Origin: PBB1 sp965229345 | GTDB lineage: Bacteria > Pseudomonadota > Gammaproteobacteria > Burkholderiales > Burkholderiaceae_C | Direction of reading: 5' to 3' | Assembly (NCBI GenBank): GCA_965229345.1 | Contig: OZ245872.1 | Coordinates: forward strand, 2,170,001 to 2,234,000 | DNA length: 64,000 bases | In this document: positions 17,569 to 26,617 of the stretch, piece by piece | Layout of the letters: the number at the start of each line of letters is the position of its first letter | Position numbering within the stretch: the first letter of the stretch is position 1 | Program-made: the position numbers and the translations under genes | The notes under the pieces: generated by a model | What the model was told of the DNA's origin: nothing | The model's input: the letters and a program-made list of their open reading frames with translations, nothing else | Database searches by the model: none

Positions 17569-18834
17569 ATGGGCTTCCAACAAGGTCTTTCCGGTCTGAA
17601 TGCCACCAGCAAGAACCTGGACGTCATCGGCAACAACATTGCCAATGCGAACACCTTCGGCGCGAAGTCGTCGCGCGCAGAGTTCGCGGATGTCTATGCG
17701 AACTCCATCAACGGTGCTGGCGGCAGCAACGTCGGCATCGGTGTCAGCCTGGAAACGGTGGCCCAGCAGTTCACGCAGGGCAACATCTCGACGACCGGCA
17801 ATCCACTCGATCTCGCCATCAACGGGCGGGGCTTCTTCCAGGTGCTGCGCCCGAGTGGCGACACCGCCTACACCCGCAACGGCCAGTTCAAGCTGGACCG
17901 CGAAGGCTTCGTCGTCGACAACATCGGCAACAAGCTGCAGGCCCAGCCCTGGGACGACGCGGTGGGCCGCGCCGTCGGTGACGCGCAGCCGATCCGGCTG
18001 CAGGCAGGCCTGGGGGCCCCGGTGGCCACGGGCAGCGGTAGCGACCCGGCCTTGCGCGGCATCCGCATGGGGATCAACCTCAACGCCACGAGCACGGTGC
18101 CCGCGCAGCCGATCGCGTTCGATCAGCCGGCCACCTACAACTACGCCACGTCGCAGACCCTGTATGACAGCCAGGGGGCACCACTGACGATGAACTATTA
18201 CTTTCGCAAGACGGCGGCCAATTCGTGGGACGTCTACGCCACGGTCAATGGCCAGCCCTTCGACGGCCCGGCACCCGCCACGGGCAAGATCACCTCGCTG
18301 AGCTTCGATTCGACCGGTGCACTGACGGCGCCCACCACCACGCCGACCATCAACGTCGTCGATCCACGGACCACGCCGTCGTCCACGCTGTTCGCTGCGC
18401 TGCCGGTCAATTTCTCCGGCAGCAGCCAGTACGCCTCCGGTTTCACCGTGAGCGAGCTCAAGCAGGACGGCTACGCCTCGGGCCAGCTGACCGGCATCAC
18501 CTTCGACGATTCCGGTGTGGTCAAGGCCACCTATTCCAACGGCCGCACGCAGAACCTGTCGCAGCTACAGCTGGTGGACTTCAGCAACCTGCAAGGCTTG
18601 CAGCCGATGGGTGCCAATCTGTGGCGCTCGACCTTCGCCTCTGGCGATCCGAGCAGCGGTGGCCCTCCGGGGACCGGCACCTACGGCGCCTTGCAGTCCG
18701 GTGCGCTGGAAGAGTCCAACGTCGATCTGACGGGCGAGCTGGTCAACCTGATCACGGCGCAGCGCCTCTACCAGGCCAACGCCAAGACCATCTCGACGCA
18801 AGACCAGGTGCTGCAGACGCTGGTCAACATCTGA
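17569..18834 (+). CDS. flgE: flagellar hook protein FlgE
   Basis: 421 residues, the hook subunit. The N-terminal rod/hook motif is N-L-D-V-I-G-N-N-I-A-N-A-N-T-F-G near 17-32. The middle domain is Thr/Ser/Gly-rich, as usual for the exposed D1/D2 parts. The C-terminus has L-E-E-S-N-V-D-L-T-G-E-L-V and Q-R-L-Y-Q-A-N-A-K-T-I-S-T. It has a strong AAGGAC ribosome-binding site about five bases upstream. Confidence 0.95.
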   Translation: MGFQQGLSGLNATSKNLDVIGNNIANANTFGAKSSRAEFADVYANSINGAGGSNVGIGVSLETVAQQFTQGNISTTGNPLDLAINGRGFFQVLRPSGDTAYTRNGQFKLDREGFVVDNIGNKLQAQPWDDAVGRAVGDAQPIRLQAGLGAPVATGSGSDPALRGIRMGINLNATSTVPAQPIAFDQPATYNYATSQTLYDSQGAPLTMNYYFRKTAANSWDVYATVNGQPFDGPAPATGKITSLSFDSTGALTAPTTTPTINVVDPRTTPSSTLFAALPVNFSGSSQYASGFTVSELKQDGYASGQLTGITFDDSGVVKATYSNGRTQNLSQLQLVDFSNLQGLQPMGANLWRSTFASGDPSSGGPPGTGTYGALQSGALEESNVDLTGELVNLITAQRLYQANAKTISTQDQVLQTLVNI

Positions 18835-18870
18835 GCCGGGCCCCTGAACTGATATGCCGAGGAGCTTGCG

Positions 18871-19599
18871 ATGGACCGCATGATCTACCTGTCGATGTCC
18901 GGCGCCAAGGCCACGCTGCAGCGCCAGGACGTGCTGGCGCACAACCTGGCGAACGTGTCGACCACCGGCTTTCGTGCCGAACTGCAGGCGTTTCGCGCGG
19001 TGCCGGTGCAAGGCAGCGGCGCCAGCACACGGGTCTATGCGCTGGAATCCACGCCCGGCTACGACGCCACGCCGGGGCCGGTGTCCGCCACAGGACGCAA
19101 TCTGGACGTTGCGGTGCGGGGCAATGCCTGGCTCGCGGTGCAGTCGCTGGACGGGACCGAGGCCTACACCCGCGGAGGCTCGCTCGACGTATCGGCCGAC
19201 GGCACCCTGACCACGCGCGGCGGCCTGAGCGTGCTTGGTGACGGCGGGCCCATCCAGGTGCCCGAGAACAGCGAGGTCTCCATCGCCGGCGACGGCACCA
19301 TCAGCGCACGCACCGGCAACCAGCCGCCGCAGGCCATCGGCCGGCTGAAGCTGGTGACGCCCGAAGCGGCATTGATCCGCGGCGAGGACGGGCTGTTCCG
19401 GGCCGCCGACGGCACCGATCTGCCAGCCGATGCCACCGCGCGTGTGCAGGACGGCGCACTGGAGGGCTCGAACGTCAGCCCGGTCGAGACCATGGTGGCG
19501 ATGATCTCTGCCGCCCGCCAGTTCGAGGCCCAGATGAAATTGATGCAGACCGCCAAGGACAACGAAACCGCCGCGGCACAGCTGCTCTCGATGAACTGA
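18871..19599 (+). CDS. flgF: flagellar rod protein FlgF
   Basis: 242 residues, proximal rod. N-terminal segment M-D-R-M-I-Y-L-S-M-S-G-A-K, then V-L-A-H-N-L-A-N-V-S-T-T-G-F. The C-terminal family signature is L-E-G-S-N-V-S-P-V-E-T-M-V near 205-217. It begins 36 bases after flgE with AGGAG upstream. Confidence 0.95.
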   Translation: MDRMIYLSMSGAKATLQRQDVLAHNLANVSTTGFRAELQAFRAVPVQGSGASTRVYALESTPGYDATPGPVSATGRNLDVAVRGNAWLAVQSLDGTEAYTRGGSLDVSADGTLTTRGGLSVLGDGGPIQVPENSEVSIAGDGTISARTGNQPPQAIGRLKLVTPEAALIRGEDGLFRAADGTDLPADATARVQDGALEGSNVSPVETMVAMISAARQFEAQMKLMQTAKDNETAAAQLLSMN

Positions 19600-19643
19600 G
19601 CGTCGCCACGCGCCGCCTCAACCCCTGACCCAGGACACTCACC

Positions 19644-20426
19644 ATGATTCGTTCGTTGTGGATCGCCAAAACCGGCATGGAAGCGCAGCAGACGCAGCTC
19701 GATGCCATTTCCAACAACCTGGCCAATGTCTCGACCAACGGCTACAAGAAGTCGCATGCGGTGTTCGAGGACCTGATGTACCAGAACCTGCGCCAGGCAG
19801 GCGGCAACAGCAGCGAGCAGACGACCTTGCCGACCGGCTTGCAGCTGGGCCTGGGCACCCGCGCCGTGGCCACCGCACGCAGCTTCGCGCAGGGCAATCT
19901 GCAGCAGACCACCAATCCACTGGACGTGGCGATCAAGGGCAACGGATTTTTCGAGATCCAGATGCCCGATGGCACCACGGGCTACAGCCGGGACGGTTCG
20001 TTCCAGGTCAACTCGCAAGGCCAGCTGGTGACCAACAACGGCTACACCGTCAATCCCGGCATCACCATCCCGACCAACGCGCAAAGCGTGACGATCGCCG
20101 CCGATGGCACGGTGAGCGTGGCCTTGCCGGGCCAGGCCCTGCCGCAGACGGTGGGTCAGTTGCAACTGGCCAACTTCGTGAATCCGGCCGGTCTCGAGCC
20201 CAAGGGCCAGAACCTCTATGCCGAAACCGCCGCGTCCGGCACGCCGAACACCGGCGCTCCCGGCGCGAACGGCACGGGACAGCTGCAACAGGGCTTCGTC
20301 GAGACCTCGAACGTCAACGTGGTCGAAGAACTGGTGTCGATGATCCAGACGCAACGGGCCTACGAGCTGAATTCCAAGGCCATCAGCACCTCCGATCAGA
20401 TGCTGCAGAAACTGGGGCAACTGTGA
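19644..20426 (+). CDS. flgG: flagellar distal rod protein FlgG
   Basis: 260 residues, the distal rod subunit that sets rod length to reach the outer membrane. The N-terminus is M-I-R-S-L-W-I-A-K-T-G-M-E-A-Q-Q, the classic FlgG start, then I-S-N-N-L-A-N-V-S-T-N-G-Y. The C-terminus is E-T-S-N-V-N-V-V-E-E-L-V-S-M-I-Q. The final A of its TGA is shared with the ATG of flgH. Confidence 0.97.
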   Translation: MIRSLWIAKTGMEAQQTQLDAISNNLANVSTNGYKKSHAVFEDLMYQNLRQAGGNSSEQTTLPTGLQLGLGTRAVATARSFAQGNLQQTTNPLDVAIKGNGFFEIQMPDGTTGYSRDGSFQVNSQGQLVTNNGYTVNPGITIPTNAQSVTIAADGTVSVALPGQALPQTVGQLQLANFVNPAGLEPKGQNLYAETAASGTPNTGAPGANGTGQLQQGFVETSNVNVVEELVSMIQTQRAYELNSKAISTSDQMLQKLGQL

Positions 20427-21121
20427 TGAAGCTGACGAACCTCCTGCGTTCCTGCGGCGGTGTCGCGGCAGCACTCTCCTTGGCGGGCCTGTGCGGCTGC
20501 TCGGCGCTCGGGCTGGGTACCTCGGTCGATGTCGCCATGCCGACGCACGCCGCGCCGATTCCCAACACCGCACCGCCGCCCATCAACGGGGCCATCTTCC
20601 AGGCGTCGCAGTACCGTCCTCTGTTCGAGGACCACCGTGCCCGCCTGGTCGGCGACACGATCACGGTGCAGATCATCGAGAAGGTCTCGGCCACCCAGAA
20701 AAGCACGAGCACGATCGACAAGTCGGGCAAGGTCAGTGCCGGCATCAGCGCGGTACCGCTGCTGCCTGCCAGCCTGCTCAGCCGCACCAGTGCGAGCGGC
20801 AATTCGGCCAACACCTTCGAAGGCAAGGGCAGCACCGAGAACACCAACGACTTCTCGGGTGTGATCACGGCCACCGTCACCGATGTGCTGCCCAACGGCC
20901 ACCTGCTGGTCTCCGGCGAGAAGCAGATCGGGGTCAACGACAACGTCGATGTGCTGCGCTTCTCCGGTCAGATTGATCCCCGCTCGATCCAGACCGGCAA
21001 CGTGGTGGCATCGGCGCAGATCGCCAATGTCCGCCTGGAGCACAAGGGCCGTGGCGCGCAGGCCGATGCCCAGATAATTGGGTGGTTGGCCCGGTTCTTT
21101 TTGACCGTTCTGCCGATTTAA
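20426..21121 (+). CDS. flgH: flagellar L-ring lipoprotein FlgH
   Basis: 231 residues; it forms the outer-membrane L-ring bushing. The lipoprotein signal ends L-A-G-L-C-G-C (acyl C25). The L-ring domain shows Y-R-P-L-F-E-D-H-R-A-R near 71, V-G-D-T-I-T-V-Q-I-I-E-K, N-G-H-L-L-V-S-G-E-K and F-S-G-Q-I-D-P-R-S-I. The start follows from TGATG overlap with flgG. The usual family C-terminal G-W-L-A-R-F-F motif is present. Confidence 0.95.
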   Translation: MKLTNLLRSCGGVAAALSLAGLCGCSALGLGTSVDVAMPTHAAPIPNTAPPPINGAIFQASQYRPLFEDHRARLVGDTITVQIIEKVSATQKSTSTIDKSGKVSAGISAVPLLPASLLSRTSASGNSANTFEGKGSTENTNDFSGVITATVTDVLPNGHLLVSGEKQIGVNDNVDVLRFSGQIDPRSIQTGNVVASAQIANVRLEHKGRGAQADAQIIGWLARFFLTVLPI

Positions 21122-21161
21122 GTTTGCCCAGAATCGGATGCATCACGAGGTGCATCCGGAC

Positions 21162-22292
21162 ATGAATACAAGCAAAAGAGGGTGGTGTGCGGTTGTCGGG
21201 ATGGTGTGTGCCATCGCCGGAACCACGGTCGGTTGGGTCGGACCCGCCAGTGCCGCCCGCTTGAAGGAAATCGCGTCGGTCCAGGGTGTGCGCAGCAACC
21301 CGCTGATCGGCTACGGCCTGGTCGTGGGCCTGGACGGTACCGGCGACCAGACCACCTCGGCGCCATTCACCACGCAAAGCCTGAGCTCCCTGCTTCAGCA
21401 GCTCGGCGTGACCATCCCCGCGGGCACCAACGTCCAGCTGAAGAACGTGGCCGCCGTGATGGTCACGGCCCAGCTGCCGGCCTTTGCGCAGCCCGGCCAG
21501 ACCATCGATGTCAACGTGTCGTCTCTTGCCAACGCGAAGAGCCTGCGCGGTGGCGTGCTGATCACCACGCCGCTCAAAGGCGCCGACGGGCAGATCTATG
21601 CGTTGGCCCAAGGCAACCTGATCGTGGGCGGTGCCGGGGCTTCCGCAGGCGGCTCCAAGGTGCAGATCAATCACCTGAGCGCCGGGCGGGTGCCCGAAGG
21701 CGCCACCGTCGAGCGCGCGGTGCCGACACCGCTGAACCTGGGCAACGCGCTGCAGCTCGATCTGCACGCCGATGACTACAACACCGCGCGCGAGGTGGCT
21801 CGCACCATCAACACCCGCATGGGTGCCGGCATCGCACAGGCGATCGATGGCCGCAGGGTGCGCGTGCGCATGCCGGAATCGTCGGACGAGCGTGTCACCT
21901 TCATGGCCGACATCGAGAACCTCAACATCAGCCTGGCGGCACCGGCCGCCCGCGTGATCATCAATGCGCGCACCGGCTCGGTGGTGGTCAACGAATCGGT
22001 CACGCTGTCGCCGTGTGCGATCGCGCACGGCAATCTGTCCGTGACCATCAGCACCACACCGCTGGTCAGCCAGCCCAATGCCTTCTCGCAGGGGCAGACG
22101 GTGCAATCGGAAAAGAGTGACATCACGATCCGGCAGGAGCCCGGTTCGCTGATCGCGCTGCCGGCGGGCGCCAAGCTGGCCGACGTGGTCAAGGCGCTGA
22201 ATTCGCTGGGGGCCACGCCCCAGGATTTGCTGGCGATCCTGCAGGCCATGAAGTCGGCCGGATCGCTGAATGCCGAGCTCGAGGTGATCTGA
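21162..22292 (+). CDS. flgI: flagellar P-ring protein FlgI
   Basis: About 376 residues. It forms the periplasmic P-ring around the rod, with FlgA as chaperone. A signal peptide ends G-P-A-S-A-A-R. The mature protein begins L-K-E-I-A-S-V-Q-G-V-R, followed by N-P-L-I-G-Y-G-L-V-V-G-L-D-G-T-G-D-Q and G-V-L-I-T-T-P-L-K-G-A-D-G. The ATG at 21162 was preferred because CGAGG lies 11 bases upstream; an in-frame ATG at 21138 would add eight residues with no ribosome-binding site. The stop overlaps flgJ. Confidence 0.95.
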   Translation: MNTSKRGWCAVVGMVCAIAGTTVGWVGPASAARLKEIASVQGVRSNPLIGYGLVVGLDGTGDQTTSAPFTTQSLSSLLQQLGVTIPAGTNVQLKNVAAVMVTAQLPAFAQPGQTIDVNVSSLANAKSLRGGVLITTPLKGADGQIYALAQGNLIVGGAGASAGGSKVQINHLSAGRVPEGATVERAVPTPLNLGNALQLDLHADDYNTAREVARTINTRMGAGIAQAIDGRRVRVRMPESSDERVTFMADIENLNISLAAPAARVIINARTGSVVVNESVTLSPCAIAHGNLSVTISTTPLVSQPNAFSQGQTVQSEKSDITIRQEPGSLIALPAGAKLADVVKALNSLGATPQDLLAILQAMKSAGSLNAELEVI

Positions 22293-23203
22293 TGAACCTG
22301 CCGTCGACGTCGTTGTTGCCTGGTGCCGTGACCGGTTCGGCGGCCACGGCCACCGACGCGCGGGCATTGGCGGCACTGCGCAACGGCGCAGCACGCGACC
22401 CGAAGGCGGCCATCAAGGAAACCGCGAAGCAGTTTGAAACACTGTTCATGCAGCAGCTCCTGAAGGGTATGCGCGACGCGCAGGCGGCGATGTCCTCCGG
22501 CATGCTGACCAACCAGGGCACCCAGCTCGGCAACGACATGCTCGATGCGGAGTACGCCAAGAAGATCAGCGGTGCCCCCGGCGGGCTGGCCGATGTGATT
22601 GCGCGCCAGCTCGAGCGGCAGATGGGCAACGTGGTGTCGCCCGCAGCCGCCGACAGCGCTGCGAAGCCGGTCAGCGCTGCAGCGGGCAGTGGAACGTCGT
22701 CGGTGACGGCCTCCCAGAGGCAGCTCGATTTCGTGCAGCGCCACACCGAGGCCGCCCGAGCTGCCGAGGCTCAAAGCGGCATCCCGGCCAGCTTCATGGT
22801 GGCGCAGGCCGCCCACGAGTCGGGCTGGGGACGGCACGAGATCAAGAACGCCGACGGGTCCACCTCGTTCAATGTGTTCGGCATCAAGGCGGGCCCGGGT
22901 TGGACCGGCCGTGTGGCCGAGGTGACGACCACCGAAGTGATCGATGGCACCGCGCGCAAGGTGACGGCCAAGTTCCGCGCCTACGACTCCTACGAGGCGT
23001 CTTTCAACGACTACGCCCGCTTGATGAAGGACAGCCCCCGTTACAGCCGGGTGGTCGCCGACGCCAGCACGGGTGCCACCGGTGCCGCGGGCTTCGCGCA
23101 AGGCTTGCAACGCGCAGGCTATGCCACCGACCCGGCGTATGCCGACAAGCTGACCCGCGTCATCAACACCACGCTGCGCCTGCAGCGGGTGATGACGACC
23201 TGA
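22292..23203 (+). CDS. flgJ: flagellar rod assembly protein / muramidase FlgJ
   Basis: 303 residues with the two-domain FlgJ plan. The N-terminal rod-capping domain (about 40-110, F-E-T-L-F-M-Q-Q-L-L-K-G-M-R) is followed by a linker and a C-terminal GH73 glucosaminidase domain (about 150-303). The catalytic glutamate is expected at E176 in A-A-H-E-S-G-W-G. F-N-V-F-G-I-K-A and F-R-A-Y-D-S-Y-E-A-S-F are further family motifs. It locally cuts peptidoglycan so the rod can pass. The dual-domain form is typical of beta- and gammaproteobacteria. It starts at the flgI stop (TGATG). Confidence 0.96.
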   Translation: MNLPSTSLLPGAVTGSAATATDARALAALRNGAARDPKAAIKETAKQFETLFMQQLLKGMRDAQAAMSSGMLTNQGTQLGNDMLDAEYAKKISGAPGGLADVIARQLERQMGNVVSPAAADSAAKPVSAAAGSGTSSVTASQRQLDFVQRHTEAARAAEAQSGIPASFMVAQAAHESGWGRHEIKNADGSTSFNVFGIKAGPGWTGRVAEVTTTEVIDGTARKVTAKFRAYDSYEASFNDYARLMKDSPRYSRVVADASTGATGAAGFAQGLQRAGYATDPAYADKLTRVINTTLRLQRVMTT

Positions 23204-23234
23204 CCCCACAGCCGCCGCAGAGGATCGCCACACC

Positions 23235-25274
23235 ATGGGTACTGGAGCACTGTCGTCGCTGGGCACACGGGCCCTGGGTGCGGCCTTTGCACAGTTGCAG
23301 ACCACCGGCAACAACATCGCCAACGCCAACACGCGGGGGTACTCGCGCCAGGAAGTCGAGCTGTCGTCGTCGAATGGCCAGTACACCGGCGCCGGCTTCT
23401 TCGGGCGTGGTGTCGACATCACGACGGTCACGCGCGCCCACGATGACTTTCTGACCCAGCAAGCGGCCCTGGCCCGATCCCAGGCCAGCGCCGACAGCGC
23501 ACGCAGCGATCAGCTCGCGCAGCTCGAGAAGGTCTTTGGCGTCGGTGAAGCCGGGCTTGGTTACTCGGCCACCCAGTTCTTCAACGCGTTCACCGATGTG
23601 TCGACCAAGCCGCAGGACGAGACCGCGCGCCAGGTCGTGCTGGCACGCGCGAACGATCTGGCGTCTCGATTCAATGCGGCCGCGCAGCAGATCGATACGC
23701 TGCAGGCGGGTGTGACCCAGCAGGTCCAGGTGTCGGTGGCCTCGGTCAACAGCCTGACCGAGCAGATCGCGGCGCTGAACAAGCGCATCGTCGATGCCCG
23801 TGGCCTGGGACAACCGCCCAATGACCTGCTCGACAAGCGTGACACCGCGATCAACGACCTCAGCCAGTACGTGCAGGTCTCCACGGTGCCGGCCGATGAC
23901 GGCTCTCTGTCGGTGTTCCTGGGCGGTGGGCAATCGCTGGTGGTGGGTGCGCAAACCACGAAACTCATCGCGATGTACGACCCGTACGACGCCACACGGG
24001 CGGTGCTCGGCGTGGCGGGACAGAACGGCAGCCGGCAACTCGACAATTCGCTGCTGTCCTCCGGCTCGATCGCGGGCCTGCTGCGATTCCAGAACAGCGA
24101 TTTGACCGATGCCCGCAATCAGCTCGGTCAGCTGGCTCTGGGCATCGGCCAGCAGGTCAATGAACAACAGGCCCTGGGCCTCGATCTCCTGGGCCAGCCC
24201 GGTGCGGCGATGTTCCGCTTCGGCGATGTGTCCGGTGCGCCGGTGATCGCCGGCCGTTCGCTCGCGACCAACAGCGGCAGTGGCAGCGTGTCGCTCACCC
24301 TGCAGTCACCTTCTGCGCTGGCCGCTGCGCAGATCAGTGGCGTGCAGGCGAGTGACTACGAATTGACCGCCGATGGTGCAGGTGGCTTCCAGCTGCAGCG
24401 GCTCAGCGGCGGGGTGCCGGATCCGGCCTTTGCGGCGCGTACCGTCGCCAATGGCGACATCGTCGACGGCTTCCAGATCAACGTCAGTGGCACCGCGGCG
24501 GCGGGCGACCGGTTCTTGCTGCAGCCTGCAGGCGGCGCGGCGCGCGATTTCCGGCTCGACATGGTCAACCCGAAGCTGATCGCCGCAGCGTCACCCTTGA
24601 GCGTGACCGCAGGCAGTTCGAATCGGGGTACGGGCAGCGTGCTGGCCCTGACGGCCGGCAGCGTCAGCGCAGGCAGCCATCCCGATCTGCCGGCAACGCT
24701 GCGGTTCCAGGTGACCGCGACACCGGGTCAGTACACCTACACCTGGACCGACGCATCGGGCACCAGCACGCCGGCTGCATGGCAACCGGGTCAGCCCATC
24801 GATTACCCCGGCACAACCGCCAGCAACGGCTTCACGATGACCATCACCGGGGTGCCGGTGGCCGCCGACCCGCTGGCGTCACCCGCGGTGATCGGCGACA
24901 GCTTCACCGTCGGCCGGAACACCTACCCGCTGTCGGACAACCGCAACGCCAATGGCCTGCTGTCATTGCGCGATGCCTCGCTGGTCGGTGCGGTGTGGAA
25001 TGGCGGCACCTTGCAGCCCGGCGCCAGCGTCACCGATGCCTACGCCAACGTCATTGCCAACGTGGGTGTGCGGGTCCAGAGCGCGAAGGCGTCGGCAGAC
25101 CTGTCGTCCTCGGTGGCCGAGCAGGCCAACAAGGATCTGGCTGCCAAGTCCGGGGTCAACCTGGACGAAGAGGCTGCGCGCCTGATCCAGTACCAGCAAA
25201 GCTACCAGGCGGCCGCCAAGATGCTGCAGGTGGCGCAGTCGATCTTCGACTCCCTGCTCCAACTCGCGCGCTGA
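23235..25274 (+). CDS. flgK: hook-associated protein 1 FlgK
   Basis: 679 residues, the first hook-filament junction protein. The N-terminal motif is Q-T-T-G-N-N-I-A-N-A-N-T-R-G-Y-S-R-Q-E-V; the C-terminus has the family's S-G-V-N-L-D-E-E-A-A-R-L-I and Y-Q-Q-S-Y-Q-A-A-A-K-M-L. It is longer than the E. coli protein (547) because of a Gly/Ser/Thr/Ala-rich middle, the surface-exposed variable domain. It lies 31 bases after flgJ. Confidence 0.95.
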   Translation: MGTGALSSLGTRALGAAFAQLQTTGNNIANANTRGYSRQEVELSSSNGQYTGAGFFGRGVDITTVTRAHDDFLTQQAALARSQASADSARSDQLAQLEKVFGVGEAGLGYSATQFFNAFTDVSTKPQDETARQVVLARANDLASRFNAAAQQIDTLQAGVTQQVQVSVASVNSLTEQIAALNKRIVDARGLGQPPNDLLDKRDTAINDLSQYVQVSTVPADDGSLSVFLGGGQSLVVGAQTTKLIAMYDPYDATRAVLGVAGQNGSRQLDNSLLSSGSIAGLLRFQNSDLTDARNQLGQLALGIGQQVNEQQALGLDLLGQPGAAMFRFGDVSGAPVIAGRSLATNSGSGSVSLTLQSPSALAAAQISGVQASDYELTADGAGGFQLQRLSGGVPDPAFAARTVANGDIVDGFQINVSGTAAAGDRFLLQPAGGAARDFRLDMVNPKLIAAASPLSVTAGSSNRGTGSVLALTAGSVSAGSHPDLPATLRFQVTATPGQYTYTWTDASGTSTPAAWQPGQPIDYPGTTASNGFTMTITGVPVAADPLASPAVIGDSFTVGRNTYPLSDNRNANGLLSLRDASLVGAVWNGGTLQPGASVTDAYANVIANVGVRVQSAKASADLSSSVAEQANKDLAAKSGVNLDEEAARLIQYQQSYQAAAKMLQVAQSIFDSLLQLAR

Positions 25275-25328
25275 CTTGCCGCCTTCGCCAGGCTGACCTG
25301 TCACTTCCCCCTCGATCGAGAGAACGCC

Positions 25329-26558
25329 ATGCGCATCACCACCGCCAGCAGCTACGCCACGACGATCGACAACCTGCAGCAGCGTCAGCAAGACCTCAGC
25401 GACGCACAGACACGGCTCAGCAGTGGCAAGCGGGTGCTCCGGGCGAGCGACGATCCCGCCGCGGCCGCGCGTGCCGAGCGGGCGCTGGCGGCCGAGGCGC
25501 GCAGCGACGCATCGCAGCGCAGTGCGGCGGCCAGCAAGGTGCTGGTCGGGCAGACCGAAGGCGCGCTCGGTGATGCCCATGAACTGCTGTCGCAGGCGCG
25601 CGAAGCGCTGGTGGCGGCGGGCAACGCCAGTTACACCGATGCCGAGCGCGCAATCCAGGCGAACAAGATCCAGGGCCTGCGCGATCAATTGCTGCAGGTG
25701 GCCAATCGGTCTGATGGGGCCGGCAGCTATCTGTTTGGCGGGCAGGGGTCGAACCAGCCCCCGTTCATCGACAGCCCCGGCGGGGTGGTCTTCCGCGGCA
25801 TCGCCGGGCAGACGCTCACCGATGCGGACACCGCCCTGCCACTGAGCACCGACGGCAACGCGGCCTGGTTGTCCTCACGCACCGGCAATGGCGTTTTCGT
25901 TACCCAAGCCGCAGGGAACAACGTCACCAACCAGCCGGTGAAGGGCGCCTGGATCGATTCCGGCAGCGTCAACGACCCCTCGCAGCTGTTCCCGGTCGCC
26001 GACACCGGCTACCGCATCCGCTTCACCAGCGCCACCGACTACACCATCGAGAGTTTTCCGCTGGCCACGCCGAATGTCGCCACCACCGAAAGCACCGGCA
26101 CCTACCGCAGCGGGCGTGCGATCGATCTGCATGGCACCAGCGTCAACATCGCGGGTGCGCCTGTGGCGGGCGATCAGTTCGAAATCACGCCGTCGACGCC
26201 GACGTTGAGCGTGTTTGCCGCCCTGGATCAGGCCGTCGCCAACCTCAAGCAGCCTGGGCTCAGCGGGTCGCAGCGTGCACAAGCCACATCGGATGCGCTT
26301 CGCAATGTGGATGCCAGCCTGGGCAGCCTCAGCACGGCGCGCTCGGCGGCTGGCGATGTGCTCAATCGCATCGACGGTGTCACCGACCGGCTGTCGGCCC
26401 AGAAGCTGGAAGCCCAGACTCAGCGGTCGAACGCAGAGGACCTGGACATGGTCCAGGCGCTGTCGGAATTTCAGCTCAAGCAGAACGGCTACGATGCTGC
26501 GTTGAAGTCGTATTCGGCAGTGCAGAAGCTCTCGCTGTTCCAATACGTCAATCCCTGA
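25329..26558 (+). CDS. flgL: hook-associated protein 3 FlgL
   Basis: 409 residues, flagellin-like. The N-terminus is M-R-I-T-T-A-S-S-Y then Q-T-R-L-S-S-G-K-R-V-L-R-A-S-D-D-P-A-A, the flagellin/FlgL D0-D1 signature. The C-terminus carries A-E-D-L-D-M-V-Q-A-L-S-E-F and ends L-S-L-F-Q-Y-V. FlgL is the second junction protein, bridging FlgK and flagellin. Last structural gene of the operon. A signalling gene starts 59 bases later with no terminator between them. Confidence 0.95.
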   Translation: MRITTASSYATTIDNLQQRQQDLSDAQTRLSSGKRVLRASDDPAAAARAERALAAEARSDASQRSAAASKVLVGQTEGALGDAHELLSQAREALVAAGNASYTDAERAIQANKIQGLRDQLLQVANRSDGAGSYLFGGQGSNQPPFIDSPGGVVFRGIAGQTLTDADTALPLSTDGNAAWLSSRTGNGVFVTQAAGNNVTNQPVKGAWIDSGSVNDPSQLFPVADTGYRIRFTSATDYTIESFPLATPNVATTESTGTYRSGRAIDLHGTSVNIAGAPVAGDQFEITPSTPTLSVFAALDQAVANLKQPGLSGSQRAQATSDALRNVDASLGSLSTARSAAGDVLNRIDGVTDRLSAQKLEAQTQRSNAEDLDMVQALSEFQLKQNGYDAALKSYSAVQKLSLFQYVNP

Positions 26559-26617
26559 CCACGGCAGTTTCCGCACGCATTGAACTGGGTGCACCTGCCC
26601 GCTGCATAGGAGCTCTT